Source: an uncultured Aquitalea sp.
Lineage (GTDB): Bacteria > Pseudomonadota > Gammaproteobacteria > Burkholderiales > Chromobacteriaceae
DNA: 64,000 nucleotides
NCBI RefSeq assembly: GCF_945957525.1
Contig: NZ_CAMFLA010000003.1
Location: 62,001 to 126,000, forward strand
Reading direction: 5' to 3'
The position numbers were made by a program, and so were the translations under genes. Below the pieces are notes generated by a model. That model searched no databases, was not told the DNA's origin, and was given only the letters and a program-made list of their open reading frames with translations. Of this stretch, positions 1-9,080 are shown one piece after another; the stretch's first letter is position 1; each line of letters begins with the position of its first letter.

Positions 1-873
1 GAACTGGCCATCTCGGACGAGATTCTCAAGCGCGTGACCGAAAGCTATCGCCGCCTGCGCAACACCCTGCGTTTCCTGTTGGCCAACCTGTCGGACTTCG
101 ATCCGCTGGACAATGCCGTGCCTTTCCACGAGCTGGCCGAGCTGGACCAGTACGCGCTGTTGATGGCGCGTCGCATGCAGGAGAAGGTAACGGGCGATCT
201 CTACACCCGCTATGCCTTCCACCATGCCATGCAGGAAGTGGTGACTTACTGCTCCGAGGATCTGGGTGCTTTCTATCTGGACATCATCAAGGACCGTCTG
301 TACACCACCAAGGCCGACAGCCGCGCCCGTCGCAGCGCCCAGACCGCGCTGTACCACATCACGCGCGGTCTGCTGCTGCTGATTGCGCCGGTGTTGTGCT
401 TCACGGCGGACGAAGCTTGGGAAGTGCTGACCCGCAGCGATGAAGAATCCACGCTGTTCCATACCTGGCACGAGTACCCGAGCCTGCCGGCCGGCAATGA
501 AGAGCTGTTGTCCGCCAAGTGGGAGGCCATCCGCGCTTTCCGCTCGCAGGTGAACAAGCAGATTGAAGAGTTGCGCAGCGCCGACAAGCTGGGCTCCTCG
601 CTGCAGGCCGAATTGGATATCAGCGCCGATGGCGCGCTGTATCAGCATCTGGCCAGCCTGGGCGATGATCTCAAGTTCGTGCTGATCGTCTCCCGCGCCA
701 CGGTCAGCGAGGGCAGCGAAACCCGTATCGCGGTGACGCCGTCCGCGCATGAAAAATGCGATCGTTGCTGGCACTATCGCGCCGATGTCGGGTCCCATGC
801 CGGGCACGGCGCCGTTTGCGGCCGCTGTGTCGACAATATCGACGGCAAAGGCGAGCAGCGACTGCACGCCTGA
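1..873 (+). CDS. ileS: Isoleucyl-tRNA synthetase, C-terminal part (5' end outside window)
   Basis: The reading frame is open from base 1, so this is the last 290 residues of a class I synthetase that charges tRNA-Ile in the cytoplasm. What is visible is the anticodon-binding helical domain (tryptophan- and arginine-rich helices, residues about 10-200). It is followed by the C-terminal zinc finger, seen as CDRC (about residue 253) paired with CGRC (about residue 273). The catalytic HIGH and KMSKS motifs lie upstream and cannot be checked. lspA follows after 53 bases on the same strand, the usual ileS-lspA arrangement of Proteobacteria, so cotranscription is likely. Identification is secure from the zinc finger and the neighbour. 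Confidence 0.95.
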   Translation, partial: ELAISDEILKRVTESYRRLRNTLRFLLANLSDFDPLDNAVPFHELAELDQYALLMARRMQEKVTGDLYTRYAFHHAMQEVVTYCSEDLGAFYLDIIKDRLYTTKADSRARRSAQTALYHITRGLLLLIAPVLCFTADEAWEVLTRSDEESTLFHTWHEYPSLPAGNEELLSAKWEAIRAFRSQVNKQIEELRSADKLGSSLQAELDISADGALYQHLASLGDDLKFVLIVSRATVSEGSETRIAVTPSAHEKCDRCWHYRADVGSHAGHGAVCGRCVDNIDGKGEQRLHA

Positions 874-926
874 CAGACACCCCGCCCGGCCGGCTTGCTG
901 GCAGGGCGGGGCGGGAAGACAACGTA

Positions 927-1430
927 ATGGAATCCGTAATGAGCGCGCCGACGCAAAGCGGCTGGGTGAAGTGGTTTGCGGTGGCCGTGCTGGTCATCGC
1001 GCTGGACCAGCTAAGCAAGATTTACTTCAATGGCGAATACCAGTTTGCCGAAATGCGGGAAGTGATTCCGGGCTACTTCGGATTCACCCTGCTGTACAAC
1101 CCGGGTGCGGCGTTCAGTTTTCTTGCCAGCGCCGGCGGTTGGCAAAAACACCTGTTCACCTTGCTGGCTTTCGGGGTTTCCGGCTATTTGGGCTGGAACC
1201 TCATCAAAGGCCGGTTCACGCTGATGATGAGCGTGGCGGCCAGCTTCATCATGGGCGGGGCCATCGGCAATGTGATTGACCGGCTGATTCACGGCCATGT
1301 CATCGACTTCATCCAGGTGCACTACTACAACCAGTGGTACTACCCGGCGTTCAATCTGGCGGATTCCTTTATCTGCGTCGGTGCCGTATTGATGGTGCTG
1401 GACAGCATGAAGAAGCCCGCCGCGCGCTGA
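927..1430 (+). CDS. lspA: Prolipoprotein signal peptidase (signal peptidase II)
   Basis: Inner-membrane aspartic protease that removes the signal peptide of diacylglyceryl-modified prolipoproteins. The 167-residue product has four hydrophobic segments. The two catalytic aspartates are in the conserved blocks NVIDR and FNLADS, and the YNPGAAF block is also present. The frame is open well upstream into ileS. I chose the ATG at 927 because a GC-rich purine stretch (GCGGGAAG) lies about 9 bases before it; the ATG at 939 (MSAP) is an alternative that would shorten the protein by four residues. Length is normal for the family (160-170). A perfect hairpin made of two copies of a repeated word follows the stop codon. 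Confidence 0.96.
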   Translation: MESVMSAPTQSGWVKWFAVAVLVIALDQLSKIYFNGEYQFAEMREVIPGYFGFTLLYNPGAAFSFLASAGGWQKHLFTLLAFGVSGYLGWNLIKGRFTLMMSVAASFIMGGAIGNVIDRLIHGHVIDFIQVHYYNQWYYPAFNLADSFICVGAVLMVLDSMKKPAAR

Positions 1431-1442
1431 CGCATCCCATCA

Positions 1443-1470
1443 AGGTTGGCCGAAGCCCTTCGGCCAACCT
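1443..1470. repeat. Perfect hairpin formed by two inverted copies of the repeated word TTGGCCGAA
   Basis: AGGTTGGCCGAA (1443-1454) and its exact reverse complement TTCGGCCAACCT (1459-1470) are separated by a 4-base loop. The stem is 12 bp without mismatch. It lies between the lspA stop and the ispH ribosome-binding site. No T-run follows, so it is not a textbook Rho-independent terminator, but it could slow or end transcription. The same 9-mer occurs 26 further times in the window. Confidence 0.85.
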
Positions 1471-1491
1471 CATCCCAGCAAGGAATACCAG

Positions 1492-2418
1492 ATGACGAAG
1501 ACCATCATGCTCGCCAACCCGCGCGGCTTCTGCGCCGGCGTGGACCGGGCCATCGCCATCGTCGAGCGCGCCATCGAGCTGTACGGCGCGCCGATTTATG
1601 TTCGCCATGAAGTGGTGCACAACCGCTTTGTGGTGGAAGGCCTGCGCGACAAGGGCGCCATCTTCATTGAAGAGCTCAAGGATGTGCCGGCCGGCAGTAC
1701 GCTGGTGTACTCTGCGCACGGCGTGCCGCTGTCGGTGCGCGAAGAAGCCGAAGCGCTTGGCCTGCGCGTGTTTGACGCCACCTGTCCGCTGGTGACCAAG
1801 GTACATGTGGAAGTGAAGCGCATGCACAAGGCGGGCATGGAAATCATCATGATCGGCCACGCAGGCCACCCCGAGGTGGAAGGCACCATGGGTCAGGTGG
1901 AGAGTGGCATGTACCTGGTGGAGAGCGTGGCGGATGTGGCCGGTTTGCAAGTGAACAACCCCGAAGCGCTGTCCTATGTCAGCCAGACCACGTTGTCGGT
2001 GGATGAAACGCGCGACATCATCGAGGCCCTGAAAGCCCGCTTCCCGGCCATCAGCAGCCCGAAGAAGGACGACATCTGTTATGCCACGCAGAACCGCCAG
2101 GATGCCGTGAAGGCCCTGTCCGACCAGTGCGACATCATCGTGGTGGTGGGCTCGCCCAACAGCTCCAACTCCAACCGGCTGCGCGAAGTGGCCGCCCTGC
2201 GCGGCGTGGACGCCTATATGGTGGACAACGCCAGCTTGCTGAAAGCGGAATGGTTCGATGGCAAGAGCCGGGTCGGCGTGACGGCCGGCGCCAGCGCGCC
2301 GGAAGTGCTGGTGCAGGCCGTGATCGAGCAGATTCGGGTTTATGGTGCCCAAAGCGTGGCGGAGCTGGATGGCGTAGAGGAGTCTACCGTCTTCGCCCTG
2401 CCGCCGGCATTGCGCTGA
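1492..2418 (+). CDS. ispH: 4-hydroxy-3-methylbut-2-enyl diphosphate reductase
   Basis: Last enzyme of the MEP isoprenoid pathway: an iron-sulfur enzyme that converts HMBPP to IPP and DMAPP in the cytoplasm. The 308-residue protein has the family's normal length. The three cluster cysteines are visible in GFCAGVDRA (about residue 12), DATCPLVTK (about residue 96) and [10 protein letters not shown] (about residue 195). The substrate-binding [10 protein letters not shown] block follows. The start ATG is preceded by AGCAAGGAAT. Upstream is lspA; the peptidyl-prolyl isomerase often found between the two genes in other Proteobacteria is absent. A strong terminator follows the gene. Confidence 0.97.
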   Translation: MTKTIMLANPRGFCAGVDRAIAIVERAIELYGAPIYVRHEVVHNRFVVEGLRDKGAIFIEELKDVPAGSTLVYSAHGVPLSVREEAEALGLRVFDATCPLVTKVHVEVKRMHKAGMEIIMIGHAGHPEVEGTMGQVESGMYLVESVADVAGLQVNNPEALSYVSQTTLSVDETRDIIEALKARFPAISSPKKDDICYATQNRQDAVKALSDQCDIIVVVGSPNSSNSNRLREVAALRGVDAYMVDNASLLKAEWFDGKSRVGVTAGASAPEVLVQAVIEQIRVYGAQSVAELDGVEESTVFALPPALR

Positions 2419-2433
2419 TTGTTGCGCCTCCTG

Positions 2434-2472
2434 TTGGCCGAAAGCCCCGCGCAAGCGGGGCTTTTTGTTTTT
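2434..2472 (+). terminator. Rho-independent terminator of ispH, fused to a TTGGCCGAA copy
   Basis: Stem AAAGCCCCGC / GCGGGGCTTT (2441-2463) with a GCAA loop is followed by a T-rich tract. The repeated word TTGGCCGAA (2434-2442) overlaps the first two bases of the stem. Confidence 0.9.
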
Positions 2473-2508
2473 TGTCATGCCGAATGGAACCCATCTTGCG
2501 CACAGGGG

Positions 2509-2536
2509 CTTGAAAAGCAAACGGCCGGCCCTACTT
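2509..2536 (+). promoter_or_regulatory. Candidate sigma-32 (heat-shock) promoter of htpG
   Basis: CTTGAA (2509-2514), 14 bases, then CCCTACTT (2529-2536). This is close to the enterobacterial RpoH consensus CTTGAA-N13/14-CCCCATNT. It lies 35 bases before the htpG start. Confidence 0.65.
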
Positions 2537-2570
2537 TCTGCTCATCGTCACCAACCACTTGTGAAACACC

Positions 2571-4472
2571 ATGAGCGCACAGAAAGAAACCCTGGGCTTT
2601 CAGACCGAAGTCAAACAGCTTCTGCACCTGATGATCCACTCCTTGTACTCCAACAAGGAGATCTTCCTGCGAGAACTCATTTCCAACGCGTCCGACGCCG
2701 CCGACAAGCTGCGGTTTGAAGGCATTGCCCAGCCGGCGTTGTTTGAGGACGACGGCGAGCTGAAAATTCGCATCGCTTTCGACAAGGACGCCCGCACCAT
2801 CACCATCAGCGACAACGGTATCGGCATGTCGCGCGACGAAGTGATCGCCAACATCGGCACCATCGCCAAATCCGGCACCAAGGCTTTCTTCGAGCAGCTG
2901 TCCGGCGACGCGCGCAAGGATGCCAACCTGATCGGCCAGTTCGGCGTGGGTTTCTACTCCGCCTTCATCGTGGCCGACAAGGTCAGCCTGACTACCCGCC
3001 GCGCCGGCGCGGCCCATGACCAGGGCGTGCGCTGGGAATCGCAAGGCGAAGGCGAATACACGCTGGAGCAGGTGGAAAAGGCTGGTCGGGGCACTGACAT
3101 CGTCTTGCACCTGAAAGAGGGCGAGGACGAGCTGCTGAACGACTGGACGCTGAAGCGCATCGTGCGCACCTATTCCGATCACATCTCCATCCCCATCGAG
3201 ATGAAGAAGGGCAGCGGCTACGGTGAAGACGGCGAAGTGGTCGAAAGCGACGAACTGGAAGCCGTCAATGCCGCCTCCGCCTTGTGGACCCGCAGCAAGA
3301 GCGACATCAGCGACGAGCAGTACAAGGAATTCTACAAACACGTCGCCCATGACTTTACTGATCCGCTGGCGTGGAGCCATGCCCGCGTGGAAGGCCGCCA
3401 GGAATACACCGAGTTGCTGTATATCCCGTCCCGCGCGCCGTTCGACATGTGGGATCGCGAGCGCAAGCAAGGCATCAAGTTGTATGTGCGCCGCGTCTTC
3501 ATCATGGAAGACAGCAACAAGCTGATGCCGCAGTACCTGCGTTTTGTGCGCGGGGTGATCGACAGCAACGACCTGCCGCTGAACGTTTCCCGTGAAATCC
3601 TGCAGGAAAGCAAGGATATCGACGCCATCCGCGCCGGTTGCGTGAAGAAGGTGCTGGGCCTGCTGGAAGACTTGGCCAACAACGATCAGGAAAAGTACGC
3701 CGCGTTCTGGAAAGAATTCGGCCAGGTACTGAAAGAGGGCGTGGGCGAGGATTTCGCCAACAAGGACCGCATCGCCAAGCTGCTGCGCTTTGTGTCTACC
3801 GAGTCTGAAGGCGATGAACCGGCGGTGAGCCTGGCCGACTACGTCGGCCGCATGAAGGACGGTCAGGAAAAGATCTACTTCATTACCGCCGATACGCTGG
3901 CTGCCGCGCGCAACAGCCCGCATCTGGAAGTGTTCCGCAAGAAGGGTGTAGAAGTGCTGCTCCTGACCGATCGCGTGGACGAGTGGGTGGCGGGCTCCCT
4001 GACCGAGTTTGACGGCAAGGCGCTGCAATCCGTGGCCAAGGGTGAGCTGGACCTGGGCAAGCTGGAGGACGAAGCCGACAAGGAGGCGCAAAAGCAGGCC
4101 GAGGAAGCCGCCCGTCCGGTTGTGGAGAAGGTGCGGAATGCGCTGGGCGAGCGCGTGAAGGAAGTGCGCGCCACCGCGCGCCTGACCGACAGCCCGGCGT
4201 GCCTAGTGGCCGGCGAGCACGATATGAGCGCTCACCTTGAGCGCATGCTCAAGGCGGCGGGCCAGCCGGTGGAGGGCAGCAAGCCCACGCTGGAGATCAA
4301 TCCGGAGCACGTGCTGGTGCAGCGCCTGGCCAGCGAGGCCGACGAAGCCCGCGCCGCCGATCTGGCGCAAGTGCTGTACGATCAGGCCCTGTTGGCCGAA
4401 GGCGGCAAGCTGGAAGATCCGGCCTCTTTCGTCAAACGCATCAACAAGCTGATGCTGGAGCTGTCGGCCTGA
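2571..4472 (+). CDS. htpG: Molecular chaperone HtpG (bacterial Hsp90)
   Basis: Cytosolic ATP-dependent homodimeric chaperone that helps remodel client proteins together with the DnaK system. The 633 residues match the family. The N-terminal GHKL ATPase domain shows the helix block [11 protein letters not shown] (about residue 40), [10 protein letters not shown] (about 82) and [11 protein letters not shown] (about 123). The middle domain carries [16 protein letters not shown], where the conserved arginine senses ATP. The C-terminal dimerisation domain follows. The ATG at 2571 begins the usual [14 protein letters not shown] start. A sigma-32-like promoter and a downstream terminator make it a single-gene unit. 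One copy of the repeated word lies at 4392. Confidence 0.98.
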   Translation: MSAQKETLGFQTEVKQLLHLMIHSLYSNKEIFLRELISNASDAADKLRFEGIAQPALFEDDGELKIRIAFDKDARTITISDNGIGMSRDEVIANIGTIAKSGTKAFFEQLSGDARKDANLIGQFGVGFYSAFIVADKVSLTTRRAGAAHDQGVRWESQGEGEYTLEQVEKAGRGTDIVLHLKEGEDELLNDWTLKRIVRTYSDHISIPIEMKKGSGYGEDGEVVESDELEAVNAASALWTRSKSDISDEQYKEFYKHVAHDFTDPLAWSHARVEGRQEYTELLYIPSRAPFDMWDRERKQGIKLYVRRVFIMEDSNKLMPQYLRFVRGVIDSNDLPLNVSREILQESKDIDAIRAGCVKKVLGLLEDLANNDQEKYAAFWKEFGQVLKEGVGEDFANKDRIAKLLRFVSTESEGDEPAVSLADYVGRMKDGQEKIYFITADTLAAARNSPHLEVFRKKGVEVLLLTDRVDEWVAGSLTEFDGKALQSVAKGELDLGKLEDEADKEAQKQAEEAARPVVEKVRNALGERVKEVRATARLTDSPACLVAGEHDMSAHLERMLKAAGQPVEGSKPTLEINPEHVLVQRLASEADEARAADLAQVLYDQALLAEGGKLEDPASFVKRINKLMLELSA

Positions 4473-4498
4473 TCGCCGCCTGATCCCGCGTTACACTG

Positions 4499-4531
4499 AA
4501 ACCGCCTGCGCCGTCGCGCCGGCGGTTTTTC
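4499..4531 (+). terminator. Rho-independent terminator of htpG
   Basis: The GC-rich stem ACCGCC-GCGC / GCGC-GGCGGT has a short loop and is followed by five T residues, directly after the htpG stop codon. Confidence 0.8.
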
Positions 4532-4546
4532 ATTGGGAGCAAGACA

Positions 4547-4819
4547 ATGCGCAATCCATGGCGGAATCTGGGGACGACTTCGCGACGCTGGCTAGCCGAG
4601 GCGGGTATTGTCGAACCCGGTCAGTTGGCGGAGTTGGGCGCCGTGCGGGCCTGGCTGCGGGTGAAGGCCCGGCAGCCGGCGGTCTCGCTCAATCTGCTAT
4701 GGGCCATGCAAGGCGCTTTGTGTGATCTGTCCTGGCAGCAGGTGGCGCGCGAGCAGCGGCTGAGTTTGTTGCTGGCGCTTGAGGATGCGCAAAAGAATGG
4801 CGCGCCGGATGCGGACTGA
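4547..4819 (+). CDS. Stand-alone TfoX/Sxy C-terminal domain protein
   Basis: A 90-residue protein matching only the C-terminal domain of the TfoX/Sxy family. It shows the pattern NLGxTSRRWLAEAGI, then LAELGAVRAWL, then SLNLLWAMQGAL, which in full-length proteins follows an N-terminal domain absent here. TfoX/Sxy proteins coactivate CRP at competence genes in gamma-proteobacteria; whether an isolated C-terminal domain does this is unknown. The fold is a helix-hairpin-helix type. The ATG is preceded by GGGAGC 7 bases upstream. The gene stands alone behind the htpG terminator and 17 bases before a solute-binding protein. Family assignment is good; function is open. Confidence 0.8.
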   Translation: MRNPWRNLGTTSRRWLAEAGIVEPGQLAELGAVRAWLRVKARQPAVSLNLLWAMQGALCDLSWQQVAREQRLSLLLALEDAQKNGAPDAD

Positions 4820-4836
4820 TTGTCTATTCTGAATGC

Positions 4837-5613
4837 ATGAAAATTGCCTATTCAAGCAACTCCCCCTGGGCTTTACGTCTGTTAGGCGCACTGGCCGTCT
4901 GTCTGGCTGTCTGTGCGGCGGCGCAGCCTTTGTTGGTGGCCACCGATGAAAATCTGCCGCCTTTCAGCTTTGTCGAGGGAGGCAAGGTAGTAGGCGTTGA
5001 TGTGGACATGTTGCGCGAGGCGGCGCGGCGCGCGCATGTGGCGCTGGATATCCAGCCCATGCCGTGGAAGCGGGTGTTGCAGGAGCTGCGGCAGGGAGAT
5101 GTACCGTTGGCCTCGCCGCTGTTCCGCACACCGGAGCGAGAGGCCTTCGCCGACTATCTCGGCCCGGTGCACATCAGCATGCTGGGGCTGTTTGTACGCA
5201 AAGACCGGATGTTTCCCTTCAACAAGGTGGATGACCTGCAGGGGAAGCGGCTGGGCGTGATGCGCGGCTTTGTCATGCAGGATGAGCTGGACGCCGCCAT
5301 CAAGGCGGGCCGGGTGCAGGTGGAAGAGGGTACCACGGTGGAGCAGAACGTCGGCAAACTGGTGCTGGGGCGCGTGGATGCGTTCATTAACAATGTGGCC
5401 AGCACTTACTATCAGGTGCGCGGCACGCCCGCCGCCCAGCAGATTGTGGTGTTGCCGGTGTTGCTGCAGGAGCACCGGCCGGCGTTTCTGGCGGCGTCAA
5501 AGGCGGCGCGCGGGGCGGCCCTGCCTGGCGTGGAGGCGCTGGGCAAGGCTTTGCAAAAGCAGATGCAGGACGGTACGTATCAAAAGATACTGGCCGGATA
5601 TACCGGCCAGTAG
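4837..5613 (+). CDS. Periplasmic solute-binding protein, amino-acid type (SBP family 3)
   Basis: A 258-residue exported protein with a signal peptide (a positively charged start, then a hydrophobic stretch ending in CAAAQP, about residue 31). The two-lobed family 3 pattern follows: TDENLPPFSF near the start of the mature protein, GVDVDMLREAARR, then LQGKRLGVMRGF. Such proteins bind polar amino acids or related compounds in the periplasm. No ABC permease or ATPase gene is adjacent, so it could serve a distant transporter or be an orphan binding protein. It follows the TfoX-domain gene by 17 bases and faces the convergent GST gene. The substrate cannot be told from sequence. Confidence 0.85.
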   Translation: MKIAYSSNSPWALRLLGALAVCLAVCAAAQPLLVATDENLPPFSFVEGGKVVGVDVDMLREAARRAHVALDIQPMPWKRVLQELRQGDVPLASPLFRTPEREAFADYLGPVHISMLGLFVRKDRMFPFNKVDDLQGKRLGVMRGFVMQDELDAAIKAGRVQVEEGTTVEQNVGKLVLGRVDAFINNVASTYYQVRGTPAAQQIVVLPVLLQEHRPAFLAASKAARGAALPGVEALGKALQKQMQDGTYQKILAGYTGQ

Positions 5614-5636
5614 CAAGGCGACGGCTTGCCGAAGGC

Positions 5637-6248
5637 TCAGAGCGGCGGAGGGACCGTGTCGGCGAAGGATGGGCGGGCGGACAGCCGCTCCACCAGCGCC
5701 GCGAGATTGGGATAGTCTTCGCGCCAGTTGATTTCCGGAAAACGAAAGTCCAGATAGCCCAGGCAGCAACCCACGGCGATATCGGCCAGACTGTAGGCTT
5801 CGCCATTGCACCATTGGCGTTCGCCCAGATCATGCGACAGCGCGGCCAAGCCGCGCGCAATCTTCTCGTTCTGCCGCTGTATGGCGCTGCCCAGCTGTTT
5901 GTCGACCGGACGGCGTTTTTCCATGACGATGGCGACGGCTGCGTCGGTAATGCCGTCAGCCAGCGCCTCCCAGCGCCGAACTTGAATCAGCGGCCGGTTT
6001 TCCTGCGGCAGCAGCCGGGCCACCGGAGAGATGTTGTCGAGGTATTCGACAATGACGCGAGAATCGTACAGCGTGCCGCCGTCGTCCAGCTCCAGCACAG
6101 GCACCTTGCCCAGCGGGTTGTAGTCCGCGACGCGGGTGTTCTCATCCCAGGGGATGTCCACTTCCAGCGGGCAATCGATCTTCTTGTCAGCCAGCACGAT
6201 GCGCACTTTGCGGGCATAAGGGCTGGTAAGCGAGGCAATCAGTTTCAT
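5637..6248 (-). CDS. Glutathione S-transferase family protein
   Basis: A 203-residue cytosolic protein of the bacterial GST superfamily. The N-terminal thioredoxin-like domain contains SLTSPYARKVRI, where Ser/Tyr around residues 9-11 would activate glutathione. The cis-proline block GKVPVLELDDGG and DSRVIVEYLD bind the glutathione gamma-glutamyl part. The all-helical C-terminal domain includes SLADIAVGCCLGYLDFR. I chose the ATG at 6248 because it gives the standard MKLIAS start; an in-frame ATG at 6275 would add nine residues. The gene converges with the solute-binding protein gene. The substrate is unknown; detoxification is the usual role. Confidence 0.9.
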   Translation of the reverse strand: MKLIASLTSPYARKVRIVLADKKIDCPLEVDIPWDENTRVADYNPLGKVPVLELDDGGTLYDSRVIVEYLDNISPVARLLPQENRPLIQVRRWEALADGITDAAVAIVMEKRRPVDKQLGSAIQRQNEKIARGLAALSHDLGERQWCNGEAYSLADIAVGCCLGYLDFRFPEINWREDYPNLAALVERLSARPSFADTVPPPL

Positions 6249-6333
6249 GGCGATGGTGTGCTCGGCTTTGGTCATAAAACCGGGCGTGTCGCCACGCCGG
6301 TTCTCACGCTGCTTACTTTAGCGCATGGCAAGG

Positions 6334-6342
6334 TTGGCCGAA
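6334..6342 (+). repeat. Intergenic copy of TTGGCCGAA
   Basis: The copy lies in AAGGTTGGCCGAAAGCCC in the 138-base gap between the SIMPL and GST genes. It shares the AAGG-word-AGCCC context with the copies at 1446 and 2434. Confidence 0.8.
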
Positions 6343-6386
6343 AGCCCGACGCCGGGAAAATGGTGCCGGCCACCGGCGATTTGGGC

Positions 6387-7076
6387 TTATTTCAGCTCTA
6401 CCTTGCCGCTGACTTGCAGCTGCAGCTGGCTGCGGCCGGGTTGCCAGTCAGCCTCGGCCACGTCGGCCTTGGCCATCGGCGCGGCAGCCATGGCGCGCAT
6501 CATCATCGGCGGGCGGTATTCCGGCGCATTGCCGATTTCCAGTTGCTTGATCACGATGCGTGTTTTGCCCAGTGCCTTGGCCGTAATGCGGGCCTGTTCC
6601 TGGATTTCCGCCAGCGCTTGCGGCAGCAGGGCCTTTTCAGCCTCGCGGCGGGCGGTGTCGGAGACGCTGAACTGCACACCTTCCAGCAACATGGTTTTTT
6701 GCAGCTTGGCCATCAGCTCTGCGGCCTGGGCCATGTCGCGGCTTTGCAGGCGTACTTCAGCGCGGCCCTGCCAGCCCTGGATCTTGCCGTTCTTGTCGTA
6801 GCTGGGCCAGCTATTGTAGGAGCCGCTGCTGAGTTCTACTTTGGGGTAGGCCTTGCTCTCGGTCACGGCCCGATTGATGCCCTTGTTCAGGCGATCGGCC
6901 AGCACTGCCGGCTGGTCGCTTTTGTCCTGGATGTACAGCACGGCTTGCAGTTGATCGTTGGCGATTTCCTGGCGGGCGCTGCCGGTCAAGCGCAGTTCGA
7001 TATCGTCGTCGGCCATGGCGGGAGCAGCCAGCAACAGGCCGGCGGCGGCGAGCGATGCGAGAGGAACAAGCTTCAT
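6387..7076 (-). CDS. Periplasmic SIMPL domain (DUF541) protein
   Basis: A 229-residue secreted protein with a clear signal peptide (MKLVPLASLAAAGLLLAAPAMA, cut about residue 22). The mature part has the SIMPL pattern: LTGSARQEIANDQLQAVLYI near the start, a central segment with NRAVTESKAYPKVELSSGSY, and a C-terminal block KALGKTRIVIKQLEIG. SIMPL proteins form oligomeric beta-rich assemblies; the bacterial members are linked to oxidative stress and outer-membrane biology but mostly lack a defined activity. Length is typical (230-250). The gene lies downstream of the ABC importer on the same strand with a 116-base gap, so it may be an independent unit. Confidence 0.85.
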   Translation of the reverse strand: MKLVPLASLAAAGLLLAAPAMADDDIELRLTGSARQEIANDQLQAVLYIQDKSDQPAVLADRLNKGINRAVTESKAYPKVELSSGSYNSWPSYDKNGKIQGWQGRAEVRLQSRDMAQAAELMAKLQKTMLLEGVQFSVSDTARREAEKALLPQALAEIQEQARITAKALGKTRIVIKQLEIGNAPEYRPPMMMRAMAAAPMAKADVAEADWQPGRSQLQLQVSGKVELK

Positions 7077-7192
7077 GTGAGCCCCTTTGTTAAGAAATTT
7101 CCGAATGCGCTTGGAGTGATGGCAGGCGGGAAGGTTCGCATATCAGGGTAGGAAAAGGCAGCCCCCGCCGGACGGCAGGGGCGGAGGGCGGG

Positions 7193-7987
7193 TTAACCCA
7201 GCAGCAGGGCGTCGTCGTCCAGCTGCTCGCCGCGGGTTTTTTCGAACATGGCCAGCAGGTCGGGCACGTCCATGCGGGCGCGCTGCTCGCCGCTGACATC
7301 CAGCACTACGCGACCCTGATGCAGCATCACGGTGCGCTGACCGTGGTCCAGGGCCTGGCGCATGGAGTGGGTCACCATCAGCGCGGTGAGTTTGTTCTCG
7401 CTGATAATGCGATCGGTCAACTCCAGCACGAAGGCGGCGGTCTTGGGGTCCAGCGCGGCAGTATGTTCGTCCAGCAGCAACAAGCGGGACGGCTGCAAGG
7501 AGGCCATAAGCAAACTCACTGCCTGACGCTGGCCGCCCGACAGCAGGCCCATGCGGTCGCCCAAGCGGTTTTCCAGCCCCAGCTTCAGCGTGGCCAGCTT
7601 GTCGCGGAAGGCTTCGCGTTGCGCGGCCTTGACCGCGCGGCTCAGGCCGCGGCGCTGCCCGCGCTGCATGGCCAGCGCCAGATTCTCTTCGATGGTGAGA
7701 CCTTCGCAAGTGCCCGCCAGCGGGTCCTGGAACACGCGGGCCACCAGGCCGGCGCGCTGCCAGGAGGCCAGCCGGGTGACGTCCTGCTGATCAATGAACA
7801 GGCTGCCGCTATCCGGAGTGACATCGCCGCTGATGGCGTTGAGGAAGGTGGATTTGCCTGCGCCGTTGCTGCCGATGACGGTAAGGAACTGGCCGGACTC
7901 GATGGTGAGCGACAGCCCGCGCAGCACGGGGTTTTCCAGCGGCGTGCCGGGGTTGAAGGTTTTGAACAGATTGTCGGCGCGCATCAT
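7193..7987 (-). CDS. ABC transporter ATP-binding protein (COG1101 type)
   Basis: A 264-residue ATPase of an importer whose partners are the next two genes upstream. It shows Walker A GSNGAGKST (about residue 39), the Q-loop region VARVFQDP, the signature LSGGQRQAV, Walker B LLLLDEH and the switch histidine in VTHSM. The start at 7987 has GGAGG 9 bases upstream, and its ATGA overlaps the stop of the permease gene, so translation is coupled. The family belongs to the uptake systems called TrpXYZ-like in Firmicutes; the substrate here cannot be read from sequence. Its gene is the last of the three. Confidence 0.92.
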   Translation of the reverse strand: MMRADNLFKTFNPGTPLENPVLRGLSLTIESGQFLTVIGSNGAGKSTFLNAISGDVTPDSGSLFIDQQDVTRLASWQRAGLVARVFQDPLAGTCEGLTIEENLALAMQRGQRRGLSRAVKAAQREAFRDKLATLKLGLENRLGDRMGLLSGGQRQAVSLLMASLQPSRLLLLDEHTAALDPKTAAFVLELTDRIISENKLTALMVTHSMRQALDHGQRTVMLHQGRVVLDVSGEQRARMDVPDLLAMFEKTRGEQLDDDALLLG

Positions 7988-8886
7988 CGCGGGGTGCCTC
8001 CCGTACGTTTGCCGAAACGGCTTTTCAGGCGCGGCAGGATAAGCGCCAGGCCGACCAGAACAGCGGTGATGAGATTGAGGTCTTGCGCTTGCAGGCCGAT
8101 GAAGTCGGCGTTGAGCGCCAGCGCGATCAACAGACGGTAGAGCAGCGCGCCCAGCACCGTGGCCAGGGTGATCAGCCACAGGCTGCGCGGCGGCAGCAGG
8201 GTTTCGCCGATGATGACGGCGGCCAGCCCCACAACGATGGTGCCGATGCCCATGGAGATGTCCGCGCCGCCCTGGGTTTGCACGTACAGTGCGCCGGCCA
8301 GCGCGATCAGCCCGTTGGAGAGGGCCATGCCGGCCAGCGTCATGCGGTCGGTGGAAATGCCCTGTGCGCGGGCCATGCGCGGGTTGGCGCCGGTGGCGCG
8401 CAGCGCCAGACCGGCTTCCGAGGAGAGGAATGCATCCAGCAAGAGCTTGGCCGCCACCACAATGACGGCCAGCAACAAGGGCTGGATCAGCCAGCCGTTG
8501 TCGGCCGCTGCGTCAACGAATGGGGCGAACACGGTGGGCATGCCGATCAGCGCCACATTGGGCGCGCCCATGATGCGCAGGTTGATGGAGTACAGCGCAA
8601 TCATCACCAGAATGCTGGCCAGCAATTGCAGGATGCCCAGCCGTACGTTGAGCCAGGCGGTGACCCATCCCGCGCCGGCGCCGGCGCCGGAGGCGATCAG
8701 GCAGGCAAGCCAGGGGTTGTGCCCGCTGACGATCAGCGTGGCGGCCACAGCGCCGCCCAGCGGGAAGCTGCCGTCTGCGGTCAGGTCGGGAAAGTTGAGC
8801 AGGCGGAAGGAAATCAGGACCCCCAGCGCCACCAGCGCGAAGATCAGGCCGATTTCCAGCGCGCCCATCATCGAAATCAGGGACAT
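7984..8886 (-). CDS. ABC transporter permease (COG4120 type)
   Basis: A 300-residue inner-membrane protein with about nine hydrophobic segments. It resembles the branched-chain amino-acid/ribose permease superfamily: LLNFPDLTADGSFPLGGA near the start and GLALRATGANPRMARAQGIS in the cytoplasmic coupling loop. I chose the ATG at 8886 (MSLISMMG) because GAGG lies 6 bases upstream; the open frame extends 30 residues further with no hydrophobic content. It overlaps the ATPase gene by 4 bases. The 194 bases up to the binding-protein gene hold no gene, so the three genes may be one transcript with a leader between the first and second. Confidence 0.92.
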   Translation of the reverse strand: MSLISMMGALEIGLIFALVALGVLISFRLLNFPDLTADGSFPLGGAVAATLIVSGHNPWLACLIASGAGAGAGWVTAWLNVRLGILQLLASILVMIALYSINLRIMGAPNVALIGMPTVFAPFVDAAADNGWLIQPLLLAVIVVAAKLLLDAFLSSEAGLALRATGANPRMARAQGISTDRMTLAGMALSNGLIALAGALYVQTQGGADISMGIGTIVVGLAAVIIGETLLPPRSLWLITLATVLGALLYRLLIALALNADFIGLQAQDLNLITAVLVGLALILPRLKSRFGKRTGGTPR

Positions 8887-9080
8887 GCGAACCTCGTGGA
8901 GTGGCCGCCGGCAAGCCGGCGGCGATGGTGTTGCCCGGTGGGGCTGAAAGCGCAGAACCCGGCTTGCGCCAAGCACCGCCGACTATGCCGCGCGCAATCC
9001 TGGCGCCGGGGCGGCGCATAGTTGGATGGCGCGGAGTCGACAGGCTTGGGAGCCGGGTTTGGCGTCAGCCCTTGCCGTCG

